Origin: Alterinioella nitratireducens
Lineage (GTDB): Bacteria; Pseudomonadota; Alphaproteobacteria; Rhodobacterales; Rhodobacteraceae
Direction: 5' to 3'
Length of the DNA: 64,000 nucleotides
Assembly (NCBI RefSeq): GCF_013155465.1
Contig: NZ_JABJVX010000005.1
Coordinates: 62,001-126,000, forward strand
Shown here: positions 26,056 through 34,973 of the stretch, one piece after another
Position numbering within the stretch: position 1 is the stretch's first letter
Layout of the letters: every line of letters begins with the position of its first letter
Notes under the pieces: model-generated
Database searches by the model: none
The model's input: the letters and a program-made list of their open reading frames with translations, nothing else
Told to the model about the DNA's origin: nothing
Made by a program: the position numbers and the translations under genes

Positions 26056-26079
26056 CAAGCCCGCGTCGATGCGGGCTTG
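26056..26079 (+). terminator. Hairpin after the rhodanese gene
   Basis: A perfect 9-bp stem, CAAGCCCGC with GCGGGCTTG, and a six-base loop, starting five bases past the stop. No T-run follows, but the double-hairpin repeat comes 16 bases later, so the whole stretch probably ends transcription from both sides. Confidence 0.5.
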
Positions 26080-26094
26080 GGCAACGCGGGCGGC

Positions 26095-26136
26095 GAGGGC
26101 CTTCGAAGGCCCTCAGGAGGCTTTTCGAAAAGCCTC
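26095..26136. repeat. Double-hairpin intergenic repeat, copy 2
   Basis: GAGGGCCTTCGAAGGCCCTC followed by GAGGCTTTTCGAAAAGCCTC, each a perfect palindrome centred on TTCGAA. It matches copy 1 at 22763 over its whole length except a single spacer base and slightly longer stems. Like copy 1 it lies between convergent genes. Confidence 0.8.
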
Positions 26137-26167
26137 CCCCCGGCCCAACCGGACACCAAGACCTGCC

Positions 26168-26731
26168 TCAGACCCGCCCCGACCCCGCGCCACCCGGCCC
26201 CCGCCCACAGCGCGCAATCGGCCGCCCGCCATCGGCATAGGCCAGGAACATCACGATCTCGTCCAGCTTCGGCCCGTCGGGGATGCACAGCGTCATGGTG
26301 TCGAAATGATCGAAGGACCAGGGGTCGTCCTTGTGCCCCAGAGGCAGGTCGATCGACGCCCCCAGGGCGCCGAGCTTCACGTTGGACGGGATGACAGCCT
26401 CGCCGCCGCCCGCCGCCTTGCGCATCGGTGCGCCCAACCGGGGGTGAATCACGGCCCCACCATGCTCCATATCGCCCGCGACCCCGACAATCGCCGCTTT
26501 CCCGTAAGAGACCGGGGGATTTCCAAGCTGCGCGGCGGCTTGACCGGCCAACAATTCCCCCAGTTCCGCCCCGATTTCGAACAGCGGCGCCAGGTCGCTT
26601 TCAAACCGCCCCGCAAGCGGGTTCTGGAAGATCGCCCCGACCGCAACCCGCGTCACCGGCGGGCACGCCTCCCCATGCGCATCCGAGGTGATCACTTCGC
26701 GCAGAAACACGATCTTTCGCGCATGCCCCAT
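26168..26731 (-). CDS. DUF1185 / amino-acid synthesis family protein
   Basis: A 187-residue protein starting MGHARKIVFLREVITSDAHGEACPPVTRVAVGAI, with GNPPVSYGKAAIVGVAGDMEHGGAVIHPRLGAPMR and PSNVKLGALGASIDLPLGHKDDPWSFDHFDTMTL, the pattern of the 'amino acid synthesis' (DUF1185) family. It was named from a complementation observation, and its biochemistry is unclear. GGGAGACGG lies in front of the ATG. It runs toward the rhodanese gene and is separated from the ArgE-like gene upstream by 72 bases, so it may share that operon. Confidence 0.8.
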   Translation of the reverse strand: MGHARKIVFLREVITSDAHGEACPPVTRVAVGAIFQNPLAGRFESDLAPLFEIGAELGELLAGQAAAQLGNPPVSYGKAAIVGVAGDMEHGGAVIHPRLGAPMRKAAGGGEAVIPSNVKLGALGASIDLPLGHKDDPWSFDHFDTMTLCIPDGPKLDEIVMFLAYADGGRPIARCGRGPGGAGSGRV

Positions 26732-26803
26732 ATCCCGTCTCCCTATGTCCCGATTGCGGGATAGTGGCCGGGAACCGTGCCCTGTGTCGACTCAAACCTA
26801 AAT

Positions 26804-27961
26804 CTACGTCAGCTTCCGGCTCAACCGCTCCAGCATGTCCAGGCAGGCCCCCAACTGGCTGACCTCCAGATATTCATCCGGCTTGTGGGCCTGATCAATC
26901 GACCCCGGCCCGCAGACGACAACGGACATGCCCAAGCCCTGGAACAGCCCGGCTTCCGTCCCGAAGGGCACCAGGCCCGCGCCATTGGCCCCGGTCAGTT
27001 CCATCGCCACGTCGCGCGCCTCGTTCTCGCTGGCGGGCTCCAGCCCGTCGACCTCGGCGATGGTCTCGGTCTCGATGCCCGCCTCGAGATGGACCGCCCG
27101 CATCGCAGGCAACAGCGTATGGGCGCAATACCCGGCCAGGTCCGCCTTGACGAACTCCGCATCCGATTTCTGCACCGGGCGCATCTCCCAATCCACCCGC
27201 GCGCGCCCCGGTATGACGTTACGCGCGACACCGCCCTGCAACGCGCCTGTGTTGATCGTGGTCCAGGCAGGTTCGAACCGGCTGCCCTCGGGCACCCGCG
27301 CGCGCAACCGGTCCTTGAGGTCCAAGAGGCGCCCGACATAGCGCGCCGCGTATTCCACCGCGTTCACACCCTGATCGGGGCCCGATCCATGCCCCTCCAA
27401 CCCGGTGAAATGGGTCGAGTACTCGTAGCAGCCCTTGTGCCCCTCGATCACCCGCATCCGCGTGGGCTCCCCCACGATGGCCATGCTCGGCATCACCGCG
27501 CGCCCGCGCAACTGGTCGGCCAGCGCCTGCGCGCCGAGGCAGCCGGTCTCCTCGTCATAGCTGAAGCAGAAATGCACCGGCCGGGTCAGCGCGCGTTCGG
27601 CGAAGAGGGGTGCCATGGCGACGGCGGCGGCGATGAACCCCTTCATGTCGCAGGTGCCGCGCCCGTAGAGCCGACCCTCCTCCTCCAGCATGTCGAACGG
27701 ATCGCTGGACCAGGCCTGATCGGTCACCGGCACCACGTCGGAATGACCCGAAAGCAGCACGCCGCCGGCCACATCCGGCCCGATCCGGGCCCAGAGATTG
27801 GCTTTGGCCCCGGTCGCGTCATGAAAGATCTCGACCCGCGCGCCCGCCTGTTCCAGCCGCGCGGCAAGGTGGTTGATCAACGCGACATTGCTGTCGGTCG
27901 AGACCGTCGGGAACCCGATCAGTTCCGCCAGCAGCGCGGTGGTGGTGGGCAGATCGGTCAT
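26804..27961 (-). CDS. ArgE/DapE-type deacetylase (acetylornithine deacetylase-like)
   Basis: A 385-residue M20 metallopeptidase-family hydrolase. Metal and catalytic elements: LSGHSDVVPV (first His and the Asp two residues on), GRGTCDMKGFIAA (bridging Asp), SYDEETGCLGAQ (catalytic Glu pair), and a C-terminal CGPGSIDQAHKPDEYL with the last His. The dimerisation lid lies between. Start 27961 overlaps the stop of the DoeA-like gene (ATGA). Canonical ArgE removes acetate from N-acetylornithine. Next to an ectoine-hydrolase-like gene it could instead deacetylate an N-acetyl-diaminobutyrate, which is inference only. Confidence 0.88.
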   Translation of the reverse strand: MTDLPTTTALLAELIGFPTVSTDSNVALINHLAARLEQAGARVEIFHDATGAKANLWARIGPDVAGGVLLSGHSDVVPVTDQAWSSDPFDMLEEEGRLYGRGTCDMKGFIAAAVAMAPLFAERALTRPVHFCFSYDEETGCLGAQALADQLRGRAVMPSMAIVGEPTRMRVIEGHKGCYEYSTHFTGLEGHGSGPDQGVNAVEYAARYVGRLLDLKDRLRARVPEGSRFEPAWTTINTGALQGGVARNVIPGRARVDWEMRPVQKSDAEFVKADLAGYCAHTLLPAMRAVHLEAGIETETIAEVDGLEPASENEARDVAMELTGANGAGLVPFGTEAGLFQGLGMSVVVCGPGSIDQAHKPDEYLEVSQLGACLDMLERLSRKLT

Positions 27962-29142
27962 GGCTTGACGAAGATCTTGCGCTCGACATCGGACAGAACC
28001 TCGGGCGGGCCGTTCTCGGTGATGATGATGGTCTCGGTCGTCTCGAGGCCCCAATCGTCCATCCACAGCGCGGGCATGAAGTGGAACACCATGCCGGGTT
28101 CCAGCACGGTCGTGTCCTCGGACCGGATCGAGGCCGTGCGCTCGCCCCAGTCGGGCGGGTAGCTGAGGCCGATGGGGTATCCCGCCCGCCCCTCGCGCTG
28201 GATGCCATGGCGCGCCAGCACACCGATCAGCGCATTGGCGATGTCGCAGGTCCGGTTGCCCGCCCGCGCCGCGTCCAGCCCCGCTTCGATGCCTTCAAGC
28301 TGCGCGGCCTCCGCGTCCAGCACCTCCTGCCCCGGTTGCCCCAGGAACACCGTCCGGCAGAGCGGCGCATGATAGCGGCGATAGACGCCGGAAAGCTCGA
28401 AGAACGTCGCCTCGCCCGCCCGCATCCGGTCGCCGTTCCAGGTCAGATGCGCGGCGGTCGCGTCCTTGCCCGACGGCGTCAGCGGCACGATGGCGGGATA
28501 ATCGCCCCAGATATCGTCCACGCCCGCGATCGCGGCATGGGTGATCGCGGCCACCAGGTCATTCTTGCGCAACCCCGGCTCGGCCTTCTCCAACGCCACG
28601 CGCGTGATATGCGAGGAAATCCGCCCCGCCTTGCGGACAAATTCCAGCTCGACCTCGGATTTTACCAGCCGCTCCCAATTGACCAGCGCGGTGGCATCGG
28701 TGATCCGCGCATTGGGCAGTTCTGATACAAGAACCTGGTGCGCCTTGGCGGAGTAATAGTAATTCTCCATCTCGACGCCGATCCGCGCCCGCTCCAGCCC
28801 CATGATCCGCAAATGCCCGGCCAGGTCCTGCATCGGGTGCCGCTCGGTCGATTGCACGTAATGGTCGGCATAGCCCAGGATGGCGTCGGTCTCCATCCAG
28901 CAGGTCCGCCCGGCGCCCACGCTGTCCATGTAGCGCCCCCACCAGACCGGCGGGCCGTCATGGGTCAGGATCACGCCCTGGTGGACATAGAAGGACCAGC
29001 CATCATAGCCGGTCAGCCAGGCCTGGTTCGACGGGTCGGTGACAAAGATCGCGTCCAGCCCGGCGCGCGCCATCGCGGCGCGGGTGCGGGCGATGCGGCG
29101 GTCATACTCGGCTTGCGCGAACGGGGCGGCACCGGCGGGCAT
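27958..29142 (-). CDS. M24-family hydrolase, ectoine hydrolase (DoeA)-like
   Basis: A 394-residue protein with the creatinase N-domain (DPSNQAWLTGYDGWSFYVHQGVI) and pita-bread C-domain of the M24 family. The usual metal ligands are altered: the D-x-G-x5-D region reads FELSGVYRRYHAPLCRT, as I recall for ectoine hydrolases (DoeA/EutD), not true aminopeptidases. AGGAAGGA precedes the ATG at 29142; the frame extension to 29268 is not convincing. Length fits DoeA (~400). The rest of an ectoine catabolism set (transporter, doeB, doeC, doeD, enuR) is not in the window, so the substrate could be another cyclic amidine or N-substituted amino acid. Confidence 0.75.
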   Translation of the reverse strand: MPAGAAPFAQAEYDRRIARTRAAMARAGLDAIFVTDPSNQAWLTGYDGWSFYVHQGVILTHDGPPVWWGRYMDSVGAGRTCWMETDAILGYADHYVQSTERHPMQDLAGHLRIMGLERARIGVEMENYYYSAKAHQVLVSELPNARITDATALVNWERLVKSEVELEFVRKAGRISSHITRVALEKAEPGLRKNDLVAAITHAAIAGVDDIWGDYPAIVPLTPSGKDATAAHLTWNGDRMRAGEATFFELSGVYRRYHAPLCRTVFLGQPGQEVLDAEAAQLEGIEAGLDAARAGNRTCDIANALIGVLARHGIQREGRAGYPIGLSYPPDWGERTASIRSEDTTVLEPGMVFHFMPALWMDDWGLETTETIIITENGPPEVLSDVERKIFVKP

Positions 29143-29279
29143 GGCGGGGTCCTTCCTGATTGTCTGTATCCGGCCACGCTCAATCATTAGGGGCTTTCGG
29201 ACAAGACCATTTCCGGCACCCCCCTTGCCTGATTGCGACCAATCGGCCAGTGATTGCGGCATCGGCAAAGGTGCGCGGC

Positions 29280-29837
29280 ATGACGACAGTGATCCTCTTC
29301 AACAAACCCCATGATGTGCTGTCGCAATTCACCGACAAGGGCAGCATCGGCAGCCCGCGCAAGACGCTCTCCGACTATATCGAGTTTCCCGGCGTCTATC
29401 CCGCAGGCCGGCTGGACCGCGACAGCGAGGGGCTGATGGTGCTGACCGATGACGGCCGCTTGCAGGCAAGGATCACGCAGCCGCGCGCCAAGATGGCCAA
29501 GACCTACCTGGCCCAGGTCGAGGGCGCGCCATCGCCCGGGCAGATCGCGGCGCTCCGCTCCGGTGTGACCCTCAAGGATGGTCCCACCCGCCCCGCCGGG
29601 GCCCGCCTCATCGACCCGCCCGAGATCTGGCCGCGCGTGCCGCCGGTCCGGTTCCGCAAATCGGTGCCCGATGCCTGGATCGAGCTGACCCTGACCGAGG
29701 GGCGCAACCGCCAGGTCCGGCGCATGACCGCCGCGGTGGGTCTGCCGACCCTGCGCCTGATCCGCTGGCGCATCGGGGGTTGGAGCCTTGACGGCATCGC
29801 GCCGGGCACATGGATCCACGCCCCGCCCCGGACCTGA
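29280..29837 (+). CDS. rluE: 23S rRNA pseudouridine synthase
   Basis: A 185-residue RsuA/RluE-family enzyme without the S4 domain. It holds [13 protein letters not shown] near the N-terminus, the catalytic Asp in [17 protein letters not shown], and [23 protein letters not shown]. The short length and [10 protein letters not shown] start suit RluE (U2457) rather than RsuA or RluB. The start at 29280 is the ATG before TTVILFNKP. It is divergent from the DoeA-like gene, and the DUF454 gene follows after 35 bases. Confidence 0.88.
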   Translation: MTTVILFNKPHDVLSQFTDKGSIGSPRKTLSDYIEFPGVYPAGRLDRDSEGLMVLTDDGRLQARITQPRAKMAKTYLAQVEGAPSPGQIAALRSGVTLKDGPTRPAGARLIDPPEIWPRVPPVRFRKSVPDAWIELTLTEGRNRQVRRMTAAVGLPTLRLIRWRIGGWSLDGIAPGTWIHAPPRT

Positions 29838-29872
29838 TTTACAAAGCCGCAAACCCGGCCTATGCCCGCGCC

Positions 29873-30256
29873 ATGCAAGAGCCTTCCCCGACCCGCCTCG
29901 GCCGCCTGCCCTGGATCATCCTGGGCTGGCTCTGCGTCGTGCTCGGCTTCATCGGGGTGGCGCTGCCGATCCTGCCGACGACGCCGTTCCTGATCCTCGC
30001 CGCCATCGCCTTCGGCAAAAGCTCACCGCGGCTGCGCGCCTGGCTGCTGGCGCACCCGGTTTTCGGCGGCCCGATCCGCGATTGGGAAGGCAGCGGCGCG
30101 ATCCGCCCGCGCCACAAGATCCTCGCATGCACCTCGATGGCCCTGATCCTGATGGGGAGCCTTCTGGCCGGACTGAGCGCGACGATCCTGATCATCCAGG
30201 GCCTCGCCATTGGGGGGGCCGCCAGCTTCATCCTCAGCCGTCCCAATGGCGACTAG
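29873..30256 (+). CDS. DUF454 (YbaN-like) inner-membrane protein
   Basis: A 127-residue protein with two hydrophobic blocks: WIILGWLCVVLGFIGVALPILPTTPFLILAAIAF, whose G-x-ALPxLPTTPF is diagnostic of DUF454, and a C-terminal membrane pair. The H-P-x-F-G-x-P-I-R-D-W motif follows the first block. The ATG at 29873 is chosen so that the protein begins just before the first helix. Function unknown. It probably shares a transcript with rluE. Confidence 0.85.
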   Translation: MQEPSPTRLGRLPWIILGWLCVVLGFIGVALPILPTTPFLILAAIAFGKSSPRLRAWLLAHPVFGGPIRDWEGSGAIRPRHKILACTSMALILMGSLLAGLSATILIIQGLAIGGAASFILSRPNGD

Positions 30257-30331
30257 GGCGGCCACTTTCCTTGAAACTCAACGGGAATCACGGAATCCTG
30301 CGGCAACATCCCCAGTCGTGAAAGGTATGAG

Positions 30332-30808
30332 ATGACCCGGCTTCTTTTCGTCCTCACTCTGTGCTGCACGCCGCTCGGCGCAGCCGCCCAGACCCTCACG
30401 CTCGCCTCGCTCTTCGAGGACGCCTGCCTGGCCCCGTTCGATCTCTTCTTCGGGCAAACCGAGGACGTGCTGCGCGGTCACGGGTTCGAGGTCCAGGCGA
30501 GTGGAATGACGACCGAGTTCACTCATGAAGACACCGGAATGACAGGGTCCTACTCCGCCAATCCCGAAAACCCGTTCTGCACGATCCACGACCCCCGCGC
30601 CACGCCCGAGGAAGCATCGCGGACGGCGCAGACCCTGCTGGCCGCGTCCTACGATGAAACACCGCAGCCGGTTCCCGCGAATGACGGGCAGACGGCCTGG
30701 GGCATTTCCCGTGGCGGCTGCTGCTACCTGACGGTGCAGATCGACGACCGCAACCCGATGGATGTCCGCGAGGGGGCCACGATGCGCCTGCTGGTGCAGG
30801 ACCGCTGA
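30332..30808 (+). CDS. Hypothetical secreted protein
   Basis: A 158-residue protein. The N-terminus MTRLLFVLTLCCTPLGAAAQ is a convincing Sec signal peptide with cleavage near AAA-Q. The mature part has three or four cysteines (including a GGCCYL pair near residue 130) that could form disulfides in the periplasm. I recognise no domain. Codon usage matches its neighbours, and the reading frame is the clear best in the stretch. Confidence 0.65.
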   Translation: MTRLLFVLTLCCTPLGAAAQTLTLASLFEDACLAPFDLFFGQTEDVLRGHGFEVQASGMTTEFTHEDTGMTGSYSANPENPFCTIHDPRATPEEASRTAQTLLAASYDETPQPVPANDGQTAWGISRGGCCYLTVQIDDRNPMDVREGATMRLLVQDR

Positions 30809-30841
30809 GTCCTTACCGCCTGCACAAAGAAAGAGATTCAA

Positions 30842-30969
30842 TGCCTCCGGCGGGGATATTTTCGGAACAAAGAAGGAGCGGTTAACCTTAACCGCGCGGG
30901 CAATTGAGGGTCTGACTCAAGCTTCTTTGTTCTGGAAATATCCCGGGGAGCGCGAGGGGCTGGCCCCTC
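30842..30969. repeat. Inverted pair of the ATATTT...GAACAAAGAAG repeat (copies B and C)
   Basis: Between the secreted-protein gene and the convergent glpK lie two copies facing each other: copy B at 30844-30875 (+) and copy C at 30922-30948 (-). Together they form an imperfect ~25-bp stem. A GGTTAA/TTAACC palindrome sits beside B, and a hairpin GAGGGGC-TG-GCCCCTC (30954-30969) beside C. The arrangement would suit a bidirectional terminator. No gene is seen here. Confidence 0.7.
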
Positions 30970-31009
30970 GCACCGGTCGGATTGCGAAGCAATTCGAAGC
31001 CATAATACG

Positions 31010-32497
31010 CTACCGGCTGAGGGTCCGCGCCACCGCATCCTTCCACCCGGCATAGCGCGCCTCGCGGGTCGCCTCTGCCATCACAGGCTCGAACTCCCGC
31101 TCCAGCGCCCAGGTCTCGGCGAAACCGTCGCGATCCGGGTAGAGCCCCGCCTGCATCCCCGCCAGCCAGGCCGCGCCAAGCGCCGTCGTCTCCAGCACCT
31201 GCGGCCGATGCACTTTCGCGCCGAGGATGTCGGCCAGGAACTGCATGGTCCAGTCCGAGGCACTCATGCCGCCATCGATGCGCAGGATGCTCTCGCCGCC
31301 CGCATCGCCCCAATCGTCATGCATCGCCTCGTAGAGGTCGCGGGTCTGAAAGCCGACGCTTTCCAGCGCCGCCCGGGCGAATTCCTCGGGCCCCGATCCG
31401 CGCGTCAGGCCAAAGACCGCGCCGCGGCATTCCGCATCCCAATAGGGTGCGCCAAGCCCGGTGAAGGCGGGCACGAGGTAGAGCTCCTGCTCCGCATCCG
31501 CCGCCTCGGCCAGCGCTTGGCTTTCGGCGGCGCTCTCGATGATCTTCAGCCCGTCGCGCAGCCATTGCACCACCGCGCCCGCAATGAAAATCGAGCCTTC
31601 CAGCGCATAGGTCGGTGTGCCGTCGAACTGGTAGGCAATCGTCCCGAGCATCCGGTTGCGGCTTTCCACAAGCGTATCGCCAGTGTTGAGCAGCGCGAAA
31701 CAGCCCGTCCCGTAGGTCGATTTCATCATGCCGGGCTGGAAACAGGCTTGCCCGATCGTGGCCGCCTGCTGGTCGCCCGCGACGCCCAGGATCGGCACCT
31801 CGGCGCCCAGGTGATCCGCGATCGCATCGCCGAATTGCGCCGCGCAATCCTTGACCTCGGGCAGCAGGCCCAGGGGGATGTTCAGCAGCCCGCAGATCTC
31901 CGCGTCCCACTGCCCCTCGCGGATATTATAGAGAAGCGTCCGTGCCGCGTTGGTGGCATCCGTCACATGTGAGGCGCCCCCGGTCAGCCGCCAGATCAGG
32001 TAGCAGTCGACGGTCCCGAACATGAGCTTGCCCGCCTCGGCCTTCTCGCGCGCGCCGTCCACGTTCTCCAGCATCCAGGCCAGCTTGGTGCCCGAGAAAT
32101 AGGGGTCCAGCAGCAGGCCGGTCCTTTCCTGCACCATTGCCTCGTGCCCCGCCTCGCGCAGCGCCGCGCAGAGGCCCGAGGTCCGCCGGTCCTGCCAGAC
32201 AATCGCGCGATGCACGGGGTCGCCGGTCTCACGATCCCACAACAGCGTCGTCTCGCGCTGGTTGGTGATGCCGATCCCCGCCAGGTCCGCCGCCGCAACG
32301 CCCGCCTTCTCCAGCGCCGCGCGGGCCGTCGAGATCACGGTGCCCCAGATATCCTCGGCCTCATGCTCGACCCACCCCGAGGCCGGGAAATGCTGCGTGA
32401 ACTCCTCCTGCACCGAGGCGACCGGCTGCATCTGCGCGTCAAAAACAATCGCCCGGCTCGACGTGGTTCCCTGATCAATCGCAAGAATATGGGTCAT
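31010..32497 (-). CDS. glpK: Glycerol kinase
   Basis: A 495-residue FGGY-family kinase that phosphorylates glycerol to sn-glycerol 3-phosphate. It opens [17 protein letters not shown] (phosphate 1 motif), contains [17 protein letters not shown], the [12 protein letters not shown] segment, and the C-terminal [22 protein letters not shown] adenosine motif. The start at 32497 follows a strong GGGAGGGGG. It lies 26 bases downstream of glpD and ends against the repeat-rich gap. Confidence 0.95.
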   Translation of the reverse strand: MTHILAIDQGTTSSRAIVFDAQMQPVASVQEEFTQHFPASGWVEHEAEDIWGTVISTARAALEKAGVAAADLAGIGITNQRETTLLWDRETGDPVHRAIVWQDRRTSGLCAALREAGHEAMVQERTGLLLDPYFSGTKLAWMLENVDGAREKAEAGKLMFGTVDCYLIWRLTGGASHVTDATNAARTLLYNIREGQWDAEICGLLNIPLGLLPEVKDCAAQFGDAIADHLGAEVPILGVAGDQQAATIGQACFQPGMMKSTYGTGCFALLNTGDTLVESRNRMLGTIAYQFDGTPTYALEGSIFIAGAVVQWLRDGLKIIESAAESQALAEAADAEQELYLVPAFTGLGAPYWDAECRGAVFGLTRGSGPEEFARAALESVGFQTRDLYEAMHDDWGDAGGESILRIDGGMSASDWTMQFLADILGAKVHRPQVLETTALGAAWLAGMQAGLYPDRDGFAETWALEREFEPVMAEATREARYAGWKDAVARTLSR

Positions 32498-32523
32498 GGC
32501 GGCCCCCTCCCTTTTGCCCCAGA

Positions 32524-34071
32524 TCACGCGCTGCGCATGAAACTGTCAATCTCCGCGATCTGGCCCTCGCTCAAGCGCAGCCCCAGTTTCGACCGACGCC
32601 AGACCACATCCTCCGCCGTCACCGCGTATTCGCGCGCCATCAGCCAGCGCAACTCGGCCTCGCTCAGGCTCGCGCCAAAATCGCGGCCCAGGTCATCCGC
32701 GCTCTCTGCATCGCCCAGGATCTCGCGCGCCTCGGTGCCATAGGCGCGGATCAGCCGCTTCGCCCATCGCGCGTCGAGGAACGGGAAATCCGCGCGCAAG
32801 CCGTCGATCAGGTCTTCGACGCCATCCACCGGGAAATCGCCCCCCGGCATCGCAACGCCCGCCGTCCAGTCGCCCCCCATCTCGGGAAACGCCCCGCGCA
32901 GCTTCGCCAAGGCCGCCTCGGCCAGCTTGCGGTAGGTGGTGATCTTGCCGCCGAACACGTTCAGCACCGGGGCCCCGGTCGCGTCCAGCGACAGCACGTA
33001 ATCGCGCGTCGCCGCCGTCGCCGATTTCGCGCCGTCATCATAGAGCGGACGCACGCCGGAATAGGTCCAGACCACATCTTCGGGCCGCAAGGGGTTCGCG
33101 AAATATTCCGAGGCGAAGCGGCACAGGTAATCGCGTTCGGCATCGGTGCAGACCGGGTTGCCGGGGTCGCCCTCGTGATCCAGGTCGGTGGTGCCGATCA
33201 GGGTGAAATCCGTCTCATACGGAATGGCGAAGATGATCCGGCCATCCTCGCCCTGAAAGAAATAGGCCTTGTCGTGGTCATGCAGCTTCGGCACCACGAT
33301 ATGGCTGCCGCGCACCAGCCGCACATCCTCATTGGATTGCAGATGCGCCACCTCGTGGATGATCCGCCCCACCCAGGGGCCACCCGCATTGACCAGCGCG
33401 CGCGCCCGGTAGGTCTCGACCGCCCCGCCGCGCTCCACCGTAACCTGCCAGACGTCCTCCACCCGCTCGGCCTGGATCACCCTGGCCCGCGTCATGATCT
33501 GCGCGCCACGCGCCTCGGCATCGCGGGCGTTCAGGACGACCAGCCGCGCATCCTCGACCCAACAATCCGAATATTCATAGGCGCGCTGGAATTTCGGATC
33601 CAGCGGCGCGCCCTCGGGGCTGCCTTGCAGGCGCAGCGTTTCGGTTCCGGGCAGGATCTTGCGCCCGCCGAGGTTGTCGTAGAGGAACAGCCCCAACCGG
33701 ATCAGCCAGGCCGGGCGGCGGCCCTTCATCCACGGCATCACGAAGGACAAGACGCGCGAGGTCGGCGTCTCGGATTCGAACCGCATATCCGGGTGATAGG
33801 GCAGCACGAAGCGCATCGGCCAGCTGATATGCGGCATCGCGCGCAGCAGGGTTTCGCGCTCGACCAGCGCCTTCTTCACCAGCCCGAACTCGAAGAACTC
33901 CAAATACCGCAACCCGCCATGGAAAAGCTTGGTGGAGGCCGACGAGGTCGCCCCGCCAAGATCGCCCATTTCCGCCAGCGCCACCGACAGGCCCCGGCCC
34001 GCCGCATCGCGGGCAATGCCGCAGCCGTTGATACCGCCGCCGATGATGAAGAGATCGTAGATGCGACTCAC
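32524..34071 (-). CDS. glpD: Aerobic glycerol-3-phosphate dehydrogenase
   Basis: A 515-residue membrane-associated flavoenzyme that oxidises glycerol 3-phosphate to dihydroxyacetone phosphate and reduces quinone. FAD-binding [17 protein letters not shown] lies at the N-terminus, followed by [18 protein letters not shown] and the GVRPLYDDG and [16 protein letters not shown] motifs; the C-terminal helical DAO domain is complete. The start is a GTG at 34071 with AAGGA upstream. It heads the glpD-glpK operon, divergent from glpR. Confidence 0.95.
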   Translation of the reverse strand: MSRIYDLFIIGGGINGCGIARDAAGRGLSVALAEMGDLGGATSSASTKLFHGGLRYLEFFEFGLVKKALVERETLLRAMPHISWPMRFVLPYHPDMRFESETPTSRVLSFVMPWMKGRRPAWLIRLGLFLYDNLGGRKILPGTETLRLQGSPEGAPLDPKFQRAYEYSDCWVEDARLVVLNARDAEARGAQIMTRARVIQAERVEDVWQVTVERGGAVETYRARALVNAGGPWVGRIIHEVAHLQSNEDVRLVRGSHIVVPKLHDHDKAYFFQGEDGRIIFAIPYETDFTLIGTTDLDHEGDPGNPVCTDAERDYLCRFASEYFANPLRPEDVVWTYSGVRPLYDDGAKSATAATRDYVLSLDATGAPVLNVFGGKITTYRKLAEAALAKLRGAFPEMGGDWTAGVAMPGGDFPVDGVEDLIDGLRADFPFLDARWAKRLIRAYGTEAREILGDAESADDLGRDFGASLSEAELRWLMAREYAVTAEDVVWRRSKLGLRLSEGQIAEIDSFMRSA

Positions 34072-34114
34072 GGGGGGTCATCCTTCTGAAACTCGCTTCT
34101 CCCTTGCCATTCAG

Positions 34115-34146
34115 TGTTCGTTTTGTCAATTTTCATGTTCGCTTTT
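34115..34146. promoter_or_regulatory. Direct-repeat operator for GlpR
   Basis: In the 131-base gap between glpD and glpR, TGTTCGTTTT (34115-34124) and TGTTCGCTTTT (34136-34146) are direct repeats 21 bp apart, two helical turns. DeoR-family GlpR proteins are known to bind TTCG-containing direct repeats, so this is the probable operator for both directions. Confidence 0.55.
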
Positions 34147-34202
34147 ATTCCCTTCCCCGCAAGGTTGCATCGGCTATAAAATGATCGACAAGGAGAGAGC
34201 CC

Positions 34203-34973
34203 ATGCCCATGACCCCGCGCCAATCCGACATCCTGACCCGTGCCCGCAACGATGGCCGTGTTATGGTCGAGGATCTGGCGCGCGATTTCGGCGTCACCGT
34301 CCAGACCATCCGCCGCGACCTGACCGAGATGTGCGACGCCCGCCTCCTGGAGCGGATCCACGGCGGCGCGGTCCTGCCCTCGGGGATCACCAATATCGGC
34401 TATGAAGACCGCCGCCGCCTCAATGCCGAGGCGAAGGAGGCCATTGCGCGCACCTGCGCAGACCTGATCCCGCATGGCGCCTCGCTGCTGCTCAATATCG
34501 GCACCACGACCGAGGCGGTGGCCCGCGCGCTTTCCGCCCATTCCGGCCTGATGGTGGTGACCAACAACATGAACGCGGCACAGATCCTTGCGGGCAATCC
34601 GTCCTGCGAAGTTGTGCTGACGGGCGGTGCGCTGCGCCGCTCGGATGGCGGGCTGGTCGGCGACCTGGCGGTGCAGACCATCCGCCAGTTCAAGGTCGAC
34701 ATCGCCGTCATAGGCGCCTCGTCGCTGGACGCGCAGGGCGACCTGCTGGATTTCGACATTCAGGAGGTGCGGGTGGCCCGCGCCATCCTGGAACAGGCCC
34801 GCACCAGCATCCTCGTCGCCGATCAGGGCAAGCTGAAACGCGCCGCGCCCGTGCGCATCGCCTCGCTCGGGGCGCTGGATATCTGGGTGACCGACAGCGA
34901 TCCGCCGCCCGCCCTGCGCACCCGCTGCGAGGTGACGGCGACCGAGATCAGGGTTGCCCCGCCCGCTGAATGA
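34203..34973 (+). CDS. glpR: DeoR-family glycerol-3-phosphate regulon repressor
   Basis: A 256-residue repressor with the N-terminal DeoR winged helix (PRQSDILTRARNDGRVMVEDLARDFGVTVQTIRRDL, residues 5-40) and the HGGAVLPSG boundary. The sugar-phosphate sensor domain follows (LLLNIGTTTEAVARAL, LTGGALRRSDGGLVG, VIGASSLDAQGDLLDFD). AAGGAGAGAG precedes the ATG. The divergent glpD-glpK operon and the intergenic direct repeats identify its likely target. Its 3' end overlaps tesA by 26 bases, tail to tail. Confidence 0.88.
   Translation: MPMTPRQSDILTRARNDGRVMVEDLARDFGVTVQTIRRDLTEMCDARLLERIHGGAVLPSGITNIGYEDRRRLNAEAKEAIARTCADLIPHGASLLLNIGTTTEAVARALSAHSGLMVVTNNMNAAQILAGNPSCEVVLTGGALRRSDGGLVGDLAVQTIRQFKVDIAVIGASSLDAQGDLLDFDIQEVRVARAILEQARTSILVADQGKLKRAAPVRIASLGALDIWVTDSDPPPALRTRCEVTATEIRVAPPAE

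Noticed and set aside
27958-29142. M24 protein as the DMSP lyase DddP
   Set aside because: DddP is also an M24-fold protein common in this group, but the N-terminal WLTGYDGWSFYVHQ and the YHAPLCRT segment point to the DoeA branch.
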